The notes: generated by a model from the sequence alone, not told the origin. Counted from the first letter of the stretch, positions 34,470 to 43,144 are shown. The stretch: DNA of 64,000 bases from Olivibacter sp036959255 (GCF_036959255.1 NZ_JAWMTI010000001.1:310001-374000), one strand, 5' to 3'. Translations and numbers: made by a program.

Positions 34470-36377
34470 TACCACCGTTCCCGAAGCATCAATCCATGAG
34501 GAACCGTTCCACCATATAGGTTTATTCAATGTTATATCTAAATATGAATATCCGATTTGAGTGACACCAACTGGCCTTGCTGCAGTAGAACCTCCTGTAG
34601 GGAAATCTAAATTCGGCCTTATATCCCGCCATTTGCCAGGACTTCCACTTTCCATACACAGCCAACCGTAAACACCATAGTTAATGCCAGGACCGGCATT
34701 CGAAAAGTTTATGTTTTCGACTATATCGCCTTTTTGCCAAGTTCCTTGTGTAGGCTTAGCAGCTGATACAGCGCGGGCACCTAAATTGCCCATATTCGTA
34801 TTTCGTATAAGCGAATTTTGTGAAGTTATATCTTCAACGGTATGATTAAAACAGAGGTTAAGTCCCATTTTTACATTGGTGGGTACGGTATTTTCTATAT
34901 GTATTCCTCTTGTCTGTGTTCTAGAAGCTCCGGCACCCGTATTATAGCACATGTTATTATTCACTGCTATATTGGCGATTATAGCGTTTTGATTATCTGG
35001 TATAATACCTATACCAACACTATTGTCATAACAGATATTAGCGGAAACAACAATATTGTTTCCATTTCTCACCGTTATTCCGTTAGACGAGTTATTATTG
35101 ACCCGATTGCCAATTATGGTTCCGTTGTCTCCCATTATCCAAATACCGTGGATGCTCGCTTCTACCGAGTTGTTGGATATTTGAAAGTTGACAGCATTTT
35201 CTATAGCGATTCCTCTTCTTGATAAACTACCTTTGACTATGTTGCTGTTTATAACTACACCGTCGCAACCCTGTGTTGCTACGATCCCCCAACCTTGGCA
35301 TCTATCAATCGTATTGCCATTTATATTCACCTTTTTTCCAGTCGCCTTTATCCCATAGAATTGTTGAAAGAATGTACCTGTATATAGATTTTTTATAATA
35401 TTATCCGAGAAAGTAATATTCTCGGAATAGACTAGCTCATTACCATTTTGATGATTCTCGCACTTAAATCCTCCGCCTGCACCATCAACTATATTACTTA
35501 TTACGACCACATCTCTACATCCAGCTGAGGCATCAACAGCAAGCCCGCTACCGTAAACTTGAGCGGGTTCTGGCAACATACGGCCTATATTCTTAAATAT
35601 GCACCCACTTACTATGGAAGTTACAACTTCATTGAAACCAAAACCGTGTCCTCCTATATCTTCGATGTAACAGTTTCGGGCCTCGACGTTTCGAGTTTCA
35701 TAATGCGGATAAGGTTCAGCAGCTTTTCCATACGATGAAAAACAGCTATCCCATGATCTTGTAAAATGGCAATCGGATATATATACGCCGTTTACACTGC
35801 CATTAGACGACGGTTTCGAATAAAAAATATTATAGGCGCCATCAACATCCCAAGGAGAAGTAGTTGCATATGTCGTTGCGCCACCGTCAAATTTCAGCTT
35901 TTCGAAACGAATGTTCTCAACCTCTACCAGTCTTAAAAAGTTTCTTGTACTTCCTGATTGACTGTAAGGCGCCCTATAAAATAACAACAAGCTTTCATCT
36001 CCCTCACCCACTAGAGATACATTAGACTTCGGAATTATGGTGTCTGTAAAATAGTATATGCCTTTCGGTACAAACACAGTTCCACCACCCATCGAAGACA
36101 CAACGCTGTAGGCTAAATTAAAAACCGCTGTATTGTCCACGATGCCGTTTCCAATTGCTCCGAACCATTTGACATTCAACGCCCCTTCGTATATTCTCTT
36201 GAATCGTGCACCTGAAGTTGAGACGACAATGGTGGCGGTATTATCTATTGAGGAGGTATCTGAGGGATCATAATACCACTGCCCTCCGCCATAATCTGTG
36301 GTTTGATATACAGTAGTTGCTACAGGTGCTATAACCGCCCGTAAACCAGATAAGGTAGTGTTGAATCCATCGGCCAT
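34467..36377 (-). CDS. Phage tailspike-like right-handed beta-helix protein (pectate lyase superfamily)
   Basis: A 636-residue protein. After a short N-terminal strand region it shows the VKWFGAIGNGIVDNTAVFN segment typical of pectate_lyase_3 tailspikes. About 350 residues of parallel beta-helix repeats follow, rich in Asn and Ile/Val (ISNNSVEASIHGIWIMG, NNSSNGITVRNGNNIVVSAN). The C-terminus, with a GYSYLDITLNKPIWWNG segment, is the usual cap of tail-fibre and tailspike proteins. No signal peptide is seen. No other tail gene adjoins it, so it is a stray phage gene or part of a dispersed element. Confidence 0.85.
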   Translation of the reverse strand: MADGFNTTLSGLRAVIAPVATTVYQTTDYGGGQWYYDPSDTSSIDNTATIVVSTSGARFKRIYEGALNVKWFGAIGNGIVDNTAVFNLAYSVVSSMGGGTVFVPKGIYYFTDTIIPKSNVSLVGEGDESLLLFYRAPYSQSGSTRNFLRLVEVENIRFEKLKFDGGATTYATTSPWDVDGAYNIFYSKPSSNGSVNGVYISDCHFTRSWDSCFSSYGKAAEPYPHYETRNVEARNCYIEDIGGHGFGFNEVVTSIVSGCIFKNIGRMLPEPAQVYGSGLAVDASAGCRDVVVISNIVDGAGGGFKCENHQNGNELVYSENITFSDNIIKNLYTGTFFQQFYGIKATGKKVNINGNTIDRCQGWGIVATQGCDGVVINSNIVKGSLSRRGIAIENAVNFQISNNSVEASIHGIWIMGDNGTIIGNRVNNNSSNGITVRNGNNIVVSANICYDNSVGIGIIPDNQNAIIANIAVNNNMCYNTGAGASRTQTRGIHIENTVPTNVKMGLNLCFNHTVEDITSQNSLIRNTNMGNLGARAVSAAKPTQGTWQKGDIVENINFSNAGPGINYGVYGWLCMESGSPGKWRDIRPNLDFPTGGSTAARPVGVTQIGYSYLDITLNKPIWWNGSSWIDASGTVV

Positions 36378-36636
36378 GTTATGTTTATTTTAAAAGTTAG
36401 CTATTTCCAATAGTTGATTCGCTAAGTTAATCGTTTTCTTTTTTAAGAACGGCCTCGATAACACGATCTTAATCTTTCATCCATTTATAAAGGATGTTGA
36501 TATCGATTGATTACTACTTACACACCAAAACTAAGGAGAGAAATACAAACGGTTTTACGGTTTCCCGTAAGCTTGTAAAAATCCGAGCTTATAGATTTGC
36601 AACATGGTTATACGAACTAAAACAATCATCAAAATC

Positions 36637-37194
36637 ATGAAGAAAATTTTACTATTAGTTATCCTTTGCCCTTTAATTGCGTGCGCACAACAGCAGGAAA
36701 AAGAACCTGTAAAAAAAGGGAATAAACCTGATAAACCTACGCTCGAAACTTTCTCAGCAGAAACGGGAACTTTAATAGAAAAGACGTTCATAAATGTTGG
36801 AAAAATTGGAAGCGCAAAAGTCCAGATTCTCGTCCTGAGAGATTTGATATCAGGTGTAAAAACGAAAGGTCTCCGTTTTGAAAAACCAACTGGTAAGCAG
36901 TATGGGGGCAACGCAATATCTTTTATCGATGAAGATGAAGTAGATGGACTAATGAAATCTATCGTCATCATTCAGGAAAAAGTTTTACCTACTGTTCCGT
37001 CGGATTACCAAGAAGTGAATTTCAACAGCCGTTCCGGTTTCGCTGCGGGGTGCTATTGGAGTAAAAACAAATGGTCTTCTTACCTGAAAATAGACAAATC
37101 AGATGCTGACTCTTATATTTGGCTTGGCGATGGCGAATTGGACACATTCAATAAACTATTAATAGACGCAAAGGCTAAACTGAACAGTATCTAA
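36637..37194 (+). CDS. Hypothetical lipoprotein
   Basis: A 185-residue exported protein. The signal peptide and lipobox are clear (LLLVILCPLIACAQQQ), so the mature protein is probably membrane-anchored through Cys. The upstream 11 codons in the longer frame are unlikely to be translated, because the signal peptide starts at the ATG at 36637. The rest is a mixed alpha/beta domain with no recognised family; AAGCYWSKNKWSSYLKI is a notable segment. It stands alone between the tailspike gene and a strong terminator. Confidence 0.65.
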   Translation: MKKILLLVILCPLIACAQQQEKEPVKKGNKPDKPTLETFSAETGTLIEKTFINVGKIGSAKVQILVLRDLISGVKTKGLRFEKPTGKQYGGNAISFIDEDEVDGLMKSIVIIQEKVLPTVPSDYQEVNFNSRSGFAAGCYWSKNKWSSYLKIDKSDADSYIWLGDGELDTFNKLLIDAKAKLNSI

Positions 37195-37304
37195 CAGTGC
37201 AATATTAGCATCACCCTGATTTTCAGTAAAACCCAAAGGGAGATGATTGCAATAAATGAAACCTTGATGCTATATATCTTACAAGTACATACTTGTCTTA
37301 TGAT

Positions 37305-37346
37305 ACCCGTCCGGCTTCCCAATTGAACAGCCGGCGGGTCTTTTTT
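37305..37346 (+). terminator. Rho-independent terminator
   Basis: ACCCGTCCGGCT pairs with AGCCGGCGGGT (one bulged T) around a 12-base loop and is followed by CTTTTTT. Confidence 0.85.
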
Positions 37347-37554
37347 ATAATCACAAATTCCTGAAGACATCAACGTTTAGACGAACATGATGTTGAGATA
37401 TGGTTTTTAAACTTGCTTTTGCAATTTACTTAGGAAACCGTTTATGCTCCCATCTATTGTTGGCGGTTCATAGCAGATAGGCGTTTAGCAGTGTTGTAGT
37501 ATACAAAATGGTTGTAGATTAGCTTGAGCTGAAAAATTTTTGGCAACTTTATTT

Positions 37555-38289
37555 ATGGAAAACAAACAGCATAGCTCCCTAAATCACGCGCAACTTGAGA
37601 AAAGCTTACAAGAAACCGGCTGGTATGTGGTTATGATTGAAGGTACGGCATATCAACCATCATTTGCCTATACCATTGGTCTCTGGCGGAATTTTGGGCA
37701 CCCCGAGTTGATTGCCTTTGGTTTACCCCTGAAAACCATGCATCTTATATTAAATGATATTGGTCAGTTGGTGAAAAGGGGTGAAAAGATGCAAGTAAAT
37801 AAATCGTACCAAGACTTTCTACAGGACTATCTAACTACGTTTATTACAGTTGAGCCTCGGAACATGAAAGATTATTTCGGTGCAGCCATTGAGTACTATG
37901 ATTCTTTTGAGATACGTGCTATTCAGTTTATCTGGCCCGACAAAAATCATCACTTTCCTTGGGAACAAGGCTTCGAGCCTAGTTATAAATACCTGCAACC
38001 GCTGCTTGACCGAAATGCAGACTTTAAATTTAGGGAAGAGAAGAATTTAGCGGTGTTTACAACCCGCCAATGGCTGGAAGACAATGCGCCGATTCTTGAA
38101 GTTTACCACGATGACGACGGTGATTGGCAATTTATTACCGGGCAATGGAAGGAAGATGACATCAGAACGGTAGCGCTGGAAGAGATACTTAAAAGAGATC
38201 CCTCTATAAACGATCTATTCAATTTGGATTACGGTGAACAGGCCCTTAGATTAAGTCCGAAAGAAAAATGGCAACGGGATAATCATTGA
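37555..38289 (+). CDS. DUF4262 domain-containing protein
   Basis: A 244-residue protein of the DUF4262 family. The family hallmark is the early segment GWYVVMIEGTAYQPSFAYTIGLWRNFGHPELI, and a C-terminal half with the HDDDGDWQFITGQ segment follows. Members are widespread in Bacteroidota and Actinobacteria; no function is established. The ATG at 37555 is preferred over TTG at 37540. It is monocistronic, bounded upstream by a terminator and downstream by relic sequence. Confidence 0.85.
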   Translation: MENKQHSSLNHAQLEKSLQETGWYVVMIEGTAYQPSFAYTIGLWRNFGHPELIAFGLPLKTMHLILNDIGQLVKRGEKMQVNKSYQDFLQDYLTTFITVEPRNMKDYFGAAIEYYDSFEIRAIQFIWPDKNHHFPWEQGFEPSYKYLQPLLDRNADFKFREEKNLAVFTTRQWLEDNAPILEVYHDDDGDWQFITGQWKEDDIRTVALEEILKRDPSINDLFNLDYGEQALRLSPKEKWQRDNH

Positions 38290-38306
38290 GGCAACTGATA
38301 TTTATA

Positions 38307-38450
38307 TTATGGAATTACTATGTTAAACGCATTATTCGCTTCAACATGGTGTTGCGCCCATTGCTCAAACTCGCGGATAAATACTTCACCTTCTGCATTA
38401 ATGTCCATTTTCAAACGCCACTTCATAGCTTCGGACATGTCTTCGACCAT
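38307..38450 (-). pseudogene. 47-codon protein-like relic
   Basis: The minus strand encodes a 47-residue frame with protein-like composition: VEDMSEAMKWRLKMDINAEG and EVFIREFEQWAQHHVEANN. An in-frame stop lies a few codons before the ATG, although TNETKRFYRE continues the same frame just upstream. The family is not recognised. It may be a small gene or the remains of a larger one, sitting between the DUF4262 gene and the hairpin at 38533. Confidence 0.35.
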
Positions 38451-38532
38451 TTCTCTATAAAATCTTTTGTTTCATTCGTTCAAACACTCAACATCGATTT
38501 AATATTACTAAATTTGTGATTAGGTTTAGGTT

Positions 38533-38573
38533 GTGCCCTGGCAGCGAACCCCATTCGCTATAATCCGGGGCAC
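38533..38573. terminator. Nested hairpin, possible terminator
   Basis: GTGCCC pairs with GGGCAC and an inner AGCGAA with TTCGCT; CTCTTTT follows on the plus strand. The interval 38574-38712 shows nothing else. Confidence 0.5.
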
Positions 38574-38712
38574 TCTTTTCAGTTCCGTACCTAAAACTAT
38601 CAACAGGCGACGCAAATCTATTTGTTGATACTTAACAGCCCTGAAAAAAAAGCTGAGCAAGAAAAAATACTCAATAGAGCAAAACAGGACAAGAAAGATC
38701 CGCTGACAGACG

Positions 38713-39132
38713 CTAGTTTGATTTTTTCAACTGCTTTTTATCAAAGCGGTTCTTTGCTATTGTGTGAGCTTCTTCGATAAATTTAAGTGTCTCTTCTAAT
38801 TTGTCTTCCACTGGATTGAGCACACAAATAAAATGTTGAGATGCATAACTGGGGTGGGGCATAAAAACGTTTGTTTCTGTAAAATCCCACTCCTTCTTCA
38901 GGCCTGGAAAAAGCTTATTGAATGTAACTTTCGACACGCCGATATTAACACGGAATACACCTTCGCGACTCAGATTTGATACCTTATCATATTCATTATC
39001 CGCATGAGCGATGGTTACGAATGGGAGCACATGGTCTGAACCATAAAAGAAAAAAGTATAGCCAAAATGTGCTGATTTCTGAACATTGAGAAGATTGGAG
39101 GTAATGTGATTTTCGATTTTTTCTGCCGACAT
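38713..39132 (-). CDS. Hypothetical protein (DUF6194-like)
   Basis: A 139-residue soluble protein. The FFFYGSDHVLPFVTIAHADNEYDKVSNL segment, the REGVFRVNIGVSK segment and VFMPHPSYASQHFICVLNP together resemble the DUF6194 family; this is from memory and not certain. No enzymatic motif, signal peptide or membrane helix is visible. The C-terminus is lysine-rich. It is monocistronic and divergent from the decayed gene at 39196, sharing a short promoter region of about 60 bp. Confidence 0.65.
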   Translation of the reverse strand: MSAEKIENHITSNLLNVQKSAHFGYTFFFYGSDHVLPFVTIAHADNEYDKVSNLSREGVFRVNIGVSKVTFNKLFPGLKKEWDFTETNVFMPHPSYASQHFICVLNPVEDKLEETLKFIEEAHTIAKNRFDKKQLKKSN

Positions 39133-39195
39133 ATCAATAATTTACGAATAGCGAATTTCGCTCACTTACGTTACATTTGCAAGTAACTACTATTT

Positions 39196-39451
39196 ATGCA
39201 TAGTGTAACCAATATGATGAAAGAAAACCAAAAATTTACCCAAGGATGGATATGGATCGGACTGATAAGTAGCGTTGCATTAATGGTTCTTTCCCTTTCA
39301 GCTTCGTCCCAAACAGATCAATTGGGATAAAATCAAAACGGTTTCTATTACGAGTTTTGACCCAATATATGATTTTAAGGAATGGAGAATACGCAAGGGT
39401 AGAAATAACGAGAAAGTGTATATTGTTATCTGGGCGCAGAATTGCACATAA
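39196..39451 (+). pseudogene. Decayed PH-like (DUF6141-type) membrane protein gene
   Basis: The first frame (ATG at 39196, 39214 or 39217) encodes a membrane-anchor-like stretch, QGWIWIGLISSVALMVLSL, and stops at 39328. A second frame, shifted by one base and running from 39323 to 39451, encodes WDKIKTVSITSFDPIYDFKEW followed by RIRKGRNNEKVYIV, which resembles the PH-like core of DUF6141 proteins. The segment that normally links the two is missing, so both a deletion and a frameshift have occurred. A TACATTTG promoter element is still present upstream. The rest of 39452-39595 is empty. Confidence 0.5.
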
Positions 39452-39595
39452 AGAATTATGCCATAGTCGTTGGAATTCGTGACTAATCTTTGTATGTCGC
39501 AAGAACACCGCTGAATTGACAGATTTACACATATAAGAACTCTCTGGTACTACCTATTTTTGCAAGTAACAAGTACGATATTTTAAATCATAATC

Positions 39596-40183
39596 ATGCG
39601 AAAAATCATTTTACAGGAATGGATTTCCCTTGAGGGATATGTTGCTGATAAGGACGACCAGCTCACCTTCTTCACGAGTATCAGTAACGAAGCAAACAAA
39701 TACTCCGACCTTGACCAGGTGAAGTTTATGGACAATATTGACACTATACTGCTTGGTAGGATAACGTACGAAATGTTTGTTGATTTCTGGCCTACCGCCG
39801 ATTCGGAAAAAGAGCCAATCGCGCAAAGTTTAAATAGGACGCCAAAACTCGTATTTTCTAACACGCTTAATGAAGCTAACTGGGGTAAATGGGAAAATGC
39901 AAAAGTTGTTAATGGTGATGCTGTTGAGGAAATCGCAAAACTAAAGGCTTTACCGGGAAAAAATATGGTCATTTGGGGCAGTGTAACCCTTGCACAGTCT
40001 TTAATGAAATGTGGGCTTATCGATGAGTATCATCTACAACTTTGCCCTGTTGCTTTAGGCGGTGGTAGGCCTTTATTCCCTGCCGGTGATGGATACATCA
40101 ACCTCGAATTGATCGATCTTAAGAAATATGACACGGGTATTGTTCTACTAAAGTATAAACCTAGGTCACCGTTTCTATTATAG
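39596..40183 (+). CDS. Dihydrofolate reductase family protein (RibD C-terminal-like)
   Basis: A 195-residue reductase-fold protein. Family features are the MRKIILQEWISLEGYVAD start, the LLGRITYEMFVDFWP segment, the nucleotide-binding VIWGSVTLAQSLMKCGLIDE, and the C-terminal PVALGGGRPLFP segment. The family includes NADPH-dependent pyrimidine reductases and many uncharacterised accessory reductases; a true folate role is unlikely. TATTTTTG about 40 bp before the start, preceding GCAAGTAAC, is a good -7 element. It is monocistronic. Confidence 0.9.
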   Translation: MRKIILQEWISLEGYVADKDDQLTFFTSISNEANKYSDLDQVKFMDNIDTILLGRITYEMFVDFWPTADSEKEPIAQSLNRTPKLVFSNTLNEANWGKWENAKVVNGDAVEEIAKLKALPGKNMVIWGSVTLAQSLMKCGLIDEYHLQLCPVALGGGRPLFPAGDGYINLELIDLKKYDTGIVLLKYKPRSPFLL

Positions 40184-40320
40184 CGAAAGCAGTGGGTATT
40201 TACTATTAACATCCTTAAGTTTGCAAAAGAACTTTAAAAGCATACCAATCGGTTCTTGAAAATATTTTTGATGCATATGGAAAAGTCTATTCTTTTTCAT
40301 CCTACTATAAAACGTTATTA

Positions 40321-41025
40321 ATGTTCGTTCGTATTCTTTCCATTTTGATGTTTACCCTAGTTGCATGCGGCAGTCTGCAAAAGAAGTTGGATTCGGAACT
40401 CGTGGTGGGTGTGGGCCTTCTTGACAGTGCCTATGGCAGTCCATATCTTTCTTTTGATTCGGTGACGATCTTCAGAAATGATTCGTTGTTAACCGTATGG
40501 CTCCCGCAGAACAATCAGCGTGACACTTTACTGGTGTATCCAAACGCGGCTCAATATAATTTTAAGTTTAAAAATGCGCTGGGCAGTGTGGTAGAGAAAT
40601 CGGTATCGGTGGGAAGTTCACAAAGGAAAAATACAACGCTTTTTCTTGATTCAACCGATTACCTGAAACATCTTGATGAAAGTTGGATCGCTAAACTAAA
40701 AGATACTGAAACTATAAAATTTGTCTTCAACCTACAAGGGTGTTTTAACGCGGGTAAAGATTCGGTACTGCTAAGCCGGAATGAGGGGGCATACTTTTTG
40801 CAATATGGCAAGGAAGAACGCAAGCTCAACAAGGAAGATATCGAGTACTTAACCAAGTTTGAATGTGAACTTCCGCTGCTTCCTGACCAAGGTTTCTGCA
40901 CCTCTACGGAAACGTATACCCTGAAATACGGCTCCTTAAAAAAGGAATATGCCGATAGCGACTGCTGCTGGAACGGAACGCAGCGTTTCTTCACACATTT
41001 TGGTTTTAAGCGACAAAACCGATAA
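40321..41025 (+). CDS. Hypothetical lipoprotein
   Basis: A 234-residue exported protein. The signal peptide ends in a lipobox (LSILMFTLVACGSLQKK). The mature part is Ser/Asp-rich and strand-rich, with several cysteines in the C-terminal third (FECELPLLPDQGFC, DSDCCWNG) that may form disulfides. No family is recognised. It ends close to a decayed gene start and the convergent methyltransferase gene. Confidence 0.65.
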   Translation: MFVRILSILMFTLVACGSLQKKLDSELVVGVGLLDSAYGSPYLSFDSVTIFRNDSLLTVWLPQNNQRDTLLVYPNAAQYNFKFKNALGSVVEKSVSVGSSQRKNTTLFLDSTDYLKHLDESWIAKLKDTETIKFVFNLQGCFNAGKDSVLLSRNEGAYFLQYGKEERKLNKEDIEYLTKFECELPLLPDQGFCTSTETYTLKYGSLKKEYADSDCCWNGTQRFFTHFGFKRQNR

Positions 41026-41078
41026 GCAAATGCGAAGACTGTATGTATGGTTTGGCATATTAAATGGGGTGTATAGTT

Positions 41079-41140
41079 ATGATGGCTAAAACTGTAGATG
41101 AACAGATCGAACTTTTGCAAGATAGGACATCGAGTAGTGC
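41079..41140 (+). pseudogene. 5' remnant of an Abi-family-like gene
   Basis: From the ATG at 41079 the frame reads MMAKTVDEQIELLQDR, which resembles the start of Abi_2 (AbiD/AbiF-type) abortive-infection proteins. After about 20 codons the similarity ends and the frame runs antisense into the methyltransferase gene. Only the 5' end survives. The identification is tentative because the stretch is short. Confidence 0.35.
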
Positions 41141-41144
41141 TGAT

Positions 41145-41774
41145 TTAATTCACTTGTCGTTTAAAGCTGCAGAACAAAAAATTCTGCTTGGTATTGAAGG
41201 GCGTAGTATGGTCTTCCGTAATGCACTTTAATTTATCAAAACCATTTTCGAGTTCTGCTGTCAAAGTTTGCTCGTCGTACTGCTGTATATCCAGTCCACT
41301 ACACTTTGTTGGTCCGTTTGTTGAAAACGTACCAATGGTCATATAACCGTTTACGCACCGCCTTGCAATATCGAGGTACTTCGCTACCTGCTCTTTGGTC
41401 GTCAGAAAATGAAATGTTGCCCTGTCGTGCCAAATATCAAAAACCGTTTCGGACTCAAACTCGGTAATGTCGCTGATCACCCAATTTACTTTTTCGGCTT
41501 TGTCGCCCAAGCGGGCTTTGGCTCTGTCCAATGCTTTGGCTGAAATATCTAAAACGGTTATATTTTCATAACCGCTGTCCAGCAGGTGATCCACCAAATT
41601 GCTGTCGCCACCGCCAATATCAATAATGCGAGCCGTTTTATCTAAGCCGAACGAATGAATAAAATCCAGTGAAGTTTTCGGTACTTTCTGTGTCCAGCTT
41701 ACCTGTTCGGGGCCTTTGGTTTCATAAACCGTTTCCCAATGCTGTTTTTTACGTAATTCTTCCATATTGCTCAT
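41145..41774 (-). CDS. Class I SAM-dependent methyltransferase
   Basis: A 209-residue Rossmann-fold methyltransferase. The SAM-binding motif I is IIDIGGGDSNLVDHLL. Motif II-like ITVLDISAKALDRAKARLGD and the DIWHDRATFHFLT segment follow. The protein resembles the small Bacteroidota group related to thiopurine or tellurite-type methyltransferases (beginning with HWETVYETKGPEQVSWTQ). Its start overlaps the nucleosidase gene by 26 bp. That nucleosidase would remove the S-adenosylhomocysteine produced here, a sensible functional pairing. The acceptor substrate is unknown. Confidence 0.9.
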   Translation of the reverse strand: MSNMEELRKKQHWETVYETKGPEQVSWTQKVPKTSLDFIHSFGLDKTARIIDIGGGDSNLVDHLLDSGYENITVLDISAKALDRAKARLGDKAEKVNWVISDITEFESETVFDIWHDRATFHFLTTKEQVAKYLDIARRCVNGYMTIGTFSTNGPTKCSGLDIQQYDEQTLTAELENGFDKLKCITEDHTTPFNTKQNFLFCSFKRQVN

Positions 41775-42384
41775 TATAGGTTACCGGAATATCCTGTTTG
41801 CCCAACTTTAGTATTTCGCCGAATGCCAGTGCGGCTTTGTGTACCTGTACTGTCCAGTCTTCTGCCGCATTGCCGTCCGCTCCGTCTGAAATGTATTTGA
41901 GGCTGAGGAAAGGGATATTTTCTTTCATTGCCACAAGAGCCAAGGCGTAGGCTTCCATATCCACCACATTGTAAATAGTGGTGGAATGCGCCATTTCAAA
42001 ATTATCTCCCGTTCCGCAAACGGCTTCGGGTAGTCCGTCCATCTGCAAACCGTATTCAAGGATCGGAGGCAATCCCGACAAGGGTGTTTCGTATTGCTCG
42101 TAGCCCAATCCTCTTACATCCATATCCCGTTGTATGAATTTGGAGCAGCAGACGATGTCACCTTTTTTGTAATGGTTGCTTCCGGCAGAACCTAAATTGA
42201 CAATCAGTTTCGGTTTTTCCTGCTGTATGGCTTTCATCAGGTTATAGGCGGCATTTACTTTGCCAATTCCGCATATCAGATGCTTGTAATCCGTAAATAC
42301 ATCGGCTGCTTCAGATGCCAGTGCGAACGTAAACAGTACATCCTCAACAGAAAAAGCATATTCGGGGTTTATGGTAATCATCAA
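41749..42384 (-). CDS. MTA/SAH nucleosidase-like phosphorylase superfamily protein
   Basis: A 211-residue purine nucleosidase. Family motifs include CGIGKVNAAYNLM, LIVNLGSAGS (base/ribose pocket), VVDMEAYALALVA with the MEAYA substrate-binding Glu, and the SDGADGNA segment holding the catalytic Asp. Members cleave methylthioadenosine or S-adenosylhomocysteine. A TAACTTTG -7 element lies 25 bp upstream (42417-42410, minus strand). It is translated first in an operon with the methyltransferase, with a 26-bp overlap. Confidence 0.85.
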   Translation of the reverse strand: MMITINPEYAFSVEDVLFTFALASEAADVFTDYKHLICGIGKVNAAYNLMKAIQQEKPKLIVNLGSAGSNHYKKGDIVCCSKFIQRDMDVRGLGYEQYETPLSGLPPILEYGLQMDGLPEAVCGTGDNFEMAHSTTIYNVVDMEAYALALVAMKENIPFLSLKYISDGADGNAAEDWTVQVHKAALAFGEILKLGKQDIPVTYNEQYGRIT

Positions 42385-42456
42385 TTCTTTTTAATGGATT
42401 AATACCCTGCAAAGTTAAACTTTTAGTGCTAACTGTTGTTGATGCGGCAAACCATC

Positions 42457-43026
42457 TTACTGTAACTGCAGCTCCGTATCGACAGTAATAAAAACTTTAT
42501 CACCCAGCAATTTTTCAGGAAACTTGCTGCCTATTTCGAAATCAGAACGACTGAGCGTGCCGGTAACCTTAAAACCGGCCGTTCTTTTTTTCGTTACTGC
42601 ATGGTTGATTGTTCCATTGTATACCATCTCCACCGTAACCTGTTTAGTTATATTGTGCATCGTTAACATTCCGGTAAGGGCGTACTTATTTTCATCGATT
42701 CTTGCTATAGATTTACTTTTAAACTGAATAGTTGGATAGTTTTCCGCATCAAAAAAGTCCTTATCTTTTAAATGCTTGTCACGTGCCGCTACCTCTGTAT
42801 CAATTGAGCGAGTTTGAGCCCTTAATGCTATGACAGCATCACTGAAATCCGGCTTCGCTGCTTTAACATCTATTTCAAAGTCTTTAAAGATGCCACTAAC
42901 CTCTGAAATCAGCATATGCGCTATCCTAAAACCCAATCTTGAATGCTCGGGGTCGCTTTTCCAATTTTGTGCCGTAGCATACAGCGTTGTAATCGCAAGA
43001 AAAAAAGTTAATTTAAATCTTTTCAT
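42457..43026 (-). CDS. YceI family periplasmic protein
   Basis: A 189-residue exported lipocalin-like protein. The signal peptide (LTFFLAITTLYATAQ) is followed by the family opening NWKSDPEHSRLGFRIAHMLI. Typical later segments are the SIDTEVAARDKHLKDKDFFD stretch, PTIQFKSKSI and SRSDFEIGSKFPEKLLGDKV. YceI proteins bind isoprenoids such as polyprenyl chains. The start at 43026 was chosen because the signal peptide begins there; upstream codons in the open frame overlap the amidohydrolase gene. A 10-bp inverted repeat lies at 43043-43080, between the gene and its likely -7 element. Confidence 0.9.
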   Translation of the reverse strand: MKRFKLTFFLAITTLYATAQNWKSDPEHSRLGFRIAHMLISEVSGIFKDFEIDVKAAKPDFSDAVIALRAQTRSIDTEVAARDKHLKDKDFFDAENYPTIQFKSKSIARIDENKYALTGMLTMHNITKQVTVEMVYNGTINHAVTKKRTAGFKVTGTLSRSDFEIGSKFPEKLLGDKVFITVDTELQLQ

Positions 43027-43042
43027 AAATTGAGTTCTGTTA

Positions 43043-43080
43043 TGTAAGACAGTGCCGATTTTGATTGACGCTGTCTTACA
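43043..43080 (-). promoter_or_regulatory. Inverted repeat TGTAAGACAG-(18)-CTGTCTTACA before yceI-like gene
   Basis: Perfect 10-bp arms at 43043-43052 and 43071-43080. On the minus strand AACTTTTG, one base off a -7 element, directly precedes the right arm, so transcription would start within the repeat. This fits an operator for repression, or a 5' stem-loop. Confidence 0.55.
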
Positions 43081-43144
43081 CAAAAGTTGGCAAAAAGGGA
43101 GTAATCCGTTATTTATAAATACACCGGATCCCCAATCATAAACT

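Noticed and set aside
36555..36971. 138-codon minus-strand frame
   Set aside because: It is antisense to a lipoprotein gene with a clear signal peptide and lipobox.
38286..38519. 77-codon plus-strand frame after the DUF4262 gene
   Set aside because: The minus strand of the same interval has more protein-like composition, and the plus frame has no recognisable feature.
39236..39532. 98-codon minus-strand frame
   Set aside because: It is antisense to the decayed DUF6141-like gene, whose plus-strand frames resemble a known family.
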